From NCBI GenBank assembly GCA_033030425.1, contig JAUFSD010000002.1, forward strand, positions 1 to 64,000: a stretch of 64,000 nt of DNA, given 5' to 3'. Shown in pieces: positions 61,066 through 64,000 of the stretch (positions are counted from its first letter, which is position 1; every line of letters begins with the position of its first letter). The stretch is from Verpa conica (Eukaryota; Ascomycota; Pezizomycetes; Pezizales; Morchellaceae). Position numbers and translations under genes: made by a program. The notes beneath the pieces were generated by a model. The model did not search any database and was not told where the DNA came from. It saw only the letters and a list, made by a program, of their open reading frames with translations.

Positions 61066-62751
61066 TACTCGTAATCTCATGACGTTTGTAGAACGGGCCG
61101 GGTCCGCATATAGGTGCATATGACCTGCATACATACAAAAACCACGGGTGTTAAGAAGTATCTAGGAACCATTGATCGAGTGTATTTGATACTCAGAAAT
61201 TAAAACTATTCCCCCCATTATCTGCAATACATGCTTCTACACGCCTTGACATTGACATAATGTGGTGATTAACACGCTCTACAGGATAGTTAAGCCACTC
61301 CTCTTTAACTAGTTCTCTTATTGCTCCAGCTGTAAAGTTCCATTGAGGCCCCAACCGTGCCTTAATTCTATCCTTCATTTCCATCCATATTGTCTCGATT
61401 GGGTTTAGGTCCGGAGAGCTTGAAGGCCATATAATCTTCTGTAGTCCAAGGTCTGCTCTTGCTTTGTTGTGGTAGTGATGTTTGTGGGAGGGGGCATTAT
61501 CTTCCATAATTAAAATTCCGGGTTTTTGAGCTTTTTGGGCAGTAGCGAAGGGAAAAAGAAGAGGGTTGAGAATACGCTCACGGTAAATAAACCAGTCAAT
61601 ACCACCTTTTCTATCTTCTTTCCTTGTTTTTCTTACTGCTTCATAAGGTGGTTGTACTCCCATAGATATATAATAATCTACCTCCATCTGCGCTTCAATA
61701 AACTCCCAGTCTAAAATAAATTCTGCAGCACATTTTTCATCGTCACTCTCATAGGGAGTACTATAGACATGGTATGGTAGTTCTGATCCTATATATAAAT
61801 TAGTATATAATTTTAAAATCATGTATTTACTATACCTTTACACCCATAAAGAATAGCCCCCTAGAACATAACTGTAGCCCCTCCTTGAAATTTTCGGTCC
61901 ATATTTTGTGGCTTGTACTCCTCTTTTGAACGTCGTAGAACACCTCTGGCACGCCGTCTTCGAATTGCGCCGGTCTCAAAGTATAATTCATCGGTAAAAA
62001 TCACATCCCGCCAATCTAATATGCGATAATGTAGGCAAAAAGCTAAGCGATCGGCTCTTTGTTTCTCAGTGAGAAGTGGTTTAGTTGTAGGTTTTCGGCG
62101 GTGGATTCCATCCTCTGCTAGGATTTTTTTCACAGTAGTAGCACATATATCTAAGCCAGCTATATTAAATTAGTATATAATTAATTTAGGTATTGTTGAG
62201 AAAATTAAACCTTTATGTGCAAGATCTTCATATGCCATCCGGCAGTGTTCTGCGTCAGATAGTGCCAAATCAATTAAGATTCTTTTTTGTTCTGGTGAAA
62301 GTGCTTCATTACACCCTTTTATGGCATTAGGTTTTGGTGTTAGGTTCTCTGTAGCACATAAATCGGGATTGCCGTTCTCTAAAGCTCGGCGTTTGGCTTC
62401 ACGGATAATATTGGAGCATGTTGCTATTTTGACTCCAGTGTAGATAGAAATTTCCTTCAAACCCATTTTTCTGGCTCCATTTAGCATCGCATAGCCGAGA
62501 ATCTGGCCTCTTTTAGACATCGGTGTTGTTTGACCTCGTATTCGGAGCATTTTGAGTGTAATCTGTCAAAAAAAAACCCGGAGATATTGCAAATAGCCAC
62601 GGTATGAACAAGAAATACCAAATTCCTTAAGTAACTTTTCTGTGACCTGAGTTTTTTAGAGTGCTGGTTGTCCACTTTTAACTCGTCAATCCAGTATATG
62701 CACCCATATGCGGACCCGGCCCGTTCTACAAACGTCATGAGATTACGAGTA
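61066..62751 (-). mobile_element. Tc1/mariner-type transposon, 1682 bp, TA target duplication
   Basis: The ends are 55-bp inverted repeats (61066-61120 and 62697-62751, counting the flanking TA) with a single mismatch. TA dinucleotides at 61066-61067 and 62750-62751 are the target duplication, and the element proper is 61068-62749. It holds one transposase gene on the minus strand. Near-perfect ends suggest recent arrival. It sits between two zinc-finger paralogues rather than inside a coding exon. Confidence 0.92.
61193..62550 (-). pseudogene. DD34E transposase with one nonsense codon
   Basis: Exons 62550-62211, 62159-61836 and 61788-61193, with 51- and 47-bp introns that share the same branch and 3' end (ATACTAATTTA...ATATAG). 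Joined length is 419 codons plus stop. An N-terminal helix-turn-helix region (KEISIYTGV, then HKAGLDICATTVKKIL) precedes the catalytic core: first Asp in IFTDELYF, second in IMEDNAPSH, Glu in DLNPIETIW; 34 residues separate the last two, hence DD34E. A TAG at 61863-61861 interrupts the block VMF-GAILYGCKG, where the family has Trp (TGG to TAG fits). As it stands the protein stops before the second and third catalytic residues, so the copy is not autonomous. Confidence 0.88.
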
Positions 62752-63057
62752 GGAAGTGAATCAGTGGATGTTTTGTGGGTTACCAATGACTAGCTGGGTT
62801 ACTAGTTTATTAATAAATTCAAGCCTGAGGCAACAGTGCATGAGAGACTCGAGCCTGGGGCTCTGCTGTGCTACCAGGGTGCTCTCAAAGATAAAGTCAG
62901 CGACATCCCCACACCTCTCTCAGACCAAATTCCGCCCCGTTTGACTGTCAACTTCTACACCACGAGCTTCTTATTGGTTACACTGCCCCCACCTTCTCAG
63001 ATATCCTTTTGGTTACTGCCGGTTACACTGCCTTACTCTCACCACTCACACCTAACG
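62752..63057. other. promoter region of second zinc-finger gene
   Basis: About 300 bp immediately right of the transposon. Parts resemble the region upstream of the first zinc-finger gene (AAAGTCAG, then CC-CACCTCTCT near 62895-62925, compared with 59455-59480), so the duplication extended into the promoter. Confidence 0.5.
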
Positions 63058-63890
63058 ATGGAACCTGCAGGGTGATGCTTTTTTTTTTAGATTGCTGACG
63101 ATCAGGCTCGAGAAAGGAGTGAGCATTAAAGTAGATTCTGCCCTACATGCTTTAGCCAAGCCATCCAGGACGCAGCCGCATCCACTAGCGAACCACAGCG
63201 CCAAGACCACCCAGACATCGCTAGCCTTCATACCGAGCCTCATCAGTTGATACCCGTCGACGAGGGTATCAATGCAGCCAATGAAGATGTCCAACATGCC
63301 AGGCCGCCAGCTTTGACAGCACAGCCTGACGCTATGGGCGAGAACAGTAACTCCACTGGTAGGAGGAGTCTTTTCCCCTTTGTATGCGATAGTCACATCT
63401 CGATAAAAACCTGCAATTCCAAGTCACTGTATGTATCACCCATTATGTCCCTTCGGTTTATCCAAGAGCCTACTAACATATACAAAGCTGGCCCCACAAA
63501 TGCGCACGTGATGACCGCAAGCCAGTTGACCGCAAGCCAGTTTACCGCAAGCGAGTTTACCACTGCTTAGGCGAGAATCACGGCGAGAAATGCACTGCAA
63601 TTCTCAAGTCCTACACAGCACTCAACCGCCATTATTCTAGCGTTCATATCAGCAAGACAAATAAGGCAAAACTAGATTGTTCTTCCAAAGGCTGTTCCCG
63701 TGTTGGTGACAATGGCTTCACCCGTAAGGATAACCTCCGTCAGCATATGCGGGATGTTCATGGTGAGAATATCCCAAAGAATCCAGTCCGCTTCAACGGC
63801 TGGGACCGGAATAATGAGAAGCCTCTCATTAAGAATGGAACGAGTGACGGTGACATGATGGACAGAGATCATGGGCTAGGTGGTTTGTAG
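63058..63890 (+). CDS. C2H2 zinc-finger protein, paralogue 2, 237 aa
   Basis: Exons 63058-63071 (14 nt, MEPA plus two bases), 63132-63428 and 63488-63890. Introns are 60 and 59 bp (branches GCTGAC and CTACTAAC). Two C-terminal fingers: HCLGENHGEKC ... NRHYSSVH and DCSSKGC ... NLRQHMRDVH, then GENIPKNPVRFNG as in paralogue 1. The N-terminus keeps RFCPTCF, which paralogue 1 has lost. A DRKPV-DRKPV-YRKRV basic triplet repeat, absent from paralogue 1, precedes the first finger and is encoded by a 15-nt tandem repeat at about 63519-63562. Likely a nuclear binding protein; function unknown. The last 110 bases of the window are its 3' region. Confidence 0.8.
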
Positions 63891-64000
63891 GTGAGGTTTG
63901 GGAGTATTATGTGCATGTGTGTTTGGTCTCATCTTCTTTCTTTTTGGTCTCTTTTTTCCGTTTATTACTACCACATTCTTTTCTTTCCTTTGATCCTATC

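Overview
The window is the left end of a filamentous ascomycete chromosome. It opens with about 240 bp of C-strand telomere repeat. Genes carry short introns (mostly 47-80 bp) with GT..AG ends and CTRAY-type branch points, and families such as HET, PLAC8 and fungal prolyl aminopeptidase point to Pezizomycotina. A more precise placement (Orbiliomycetes, for example) would be a guess. Splice sites below were worked out by eye from reading frame, donor, branch point and acceptor, and from agreement with remembered family motifs. No database was searched.

1-4.8 kb is subtelomeric repeat: variant telomere, four ~360-bp tandem units containing G-rich runs, then duplicated modules. 4.8-12.6 kb holds two large HET-domain (allorecognition type) genes on the minus strand, with a RING-finger remnant, an orphan exon and a MITE between them. 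12.6-30.5 kb is gene-poor. It holds a perfect 47-bp palindrome, a 130-bp hAT-like MITE with an 8-bp target duplication, an AAA+ ATPase gene (18.9-20.6 kb) and a six- or seven-exon gene of an unnamed fungal family (22.3-24.6 kb) whose 478-bp intron contains a GC-rich minisatellite.

30.5-52.9 kb is the metabolic part: a secreted proteinase K-like subtilase, a TauD-type Fe(II)/2-oxoglutarate dioxygenase, a hexose-type MFS transporter, a small secreted protein, an F-box gene with damaged or unusual junctions, a PLAC8 protein and a 12-exon prolyl aminopeptidase. 55-64 kb holds a coiled-coil protein, a secreted esterase-like-phytase-family protein and a tandem pair of C2H2 zinc-finger genes with conserved intron positions. 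A 1.68-kb Tc1/mariner element sits between the pair; its transposase carries a nonsense codon.

The genes do not form one obvious pathway. The dioxygenase, transporter and aminopeptidase fit nutrient scavenging, the HET genes fit self/non-self recognition, and the rest is typical of fast-evolving subtelomeric DNA. The most unusual points are the telomere repeat form, the intron minisatellite, 15-nt microexons in two unrelated genes, and the transposon between zinc-finger paralogues.
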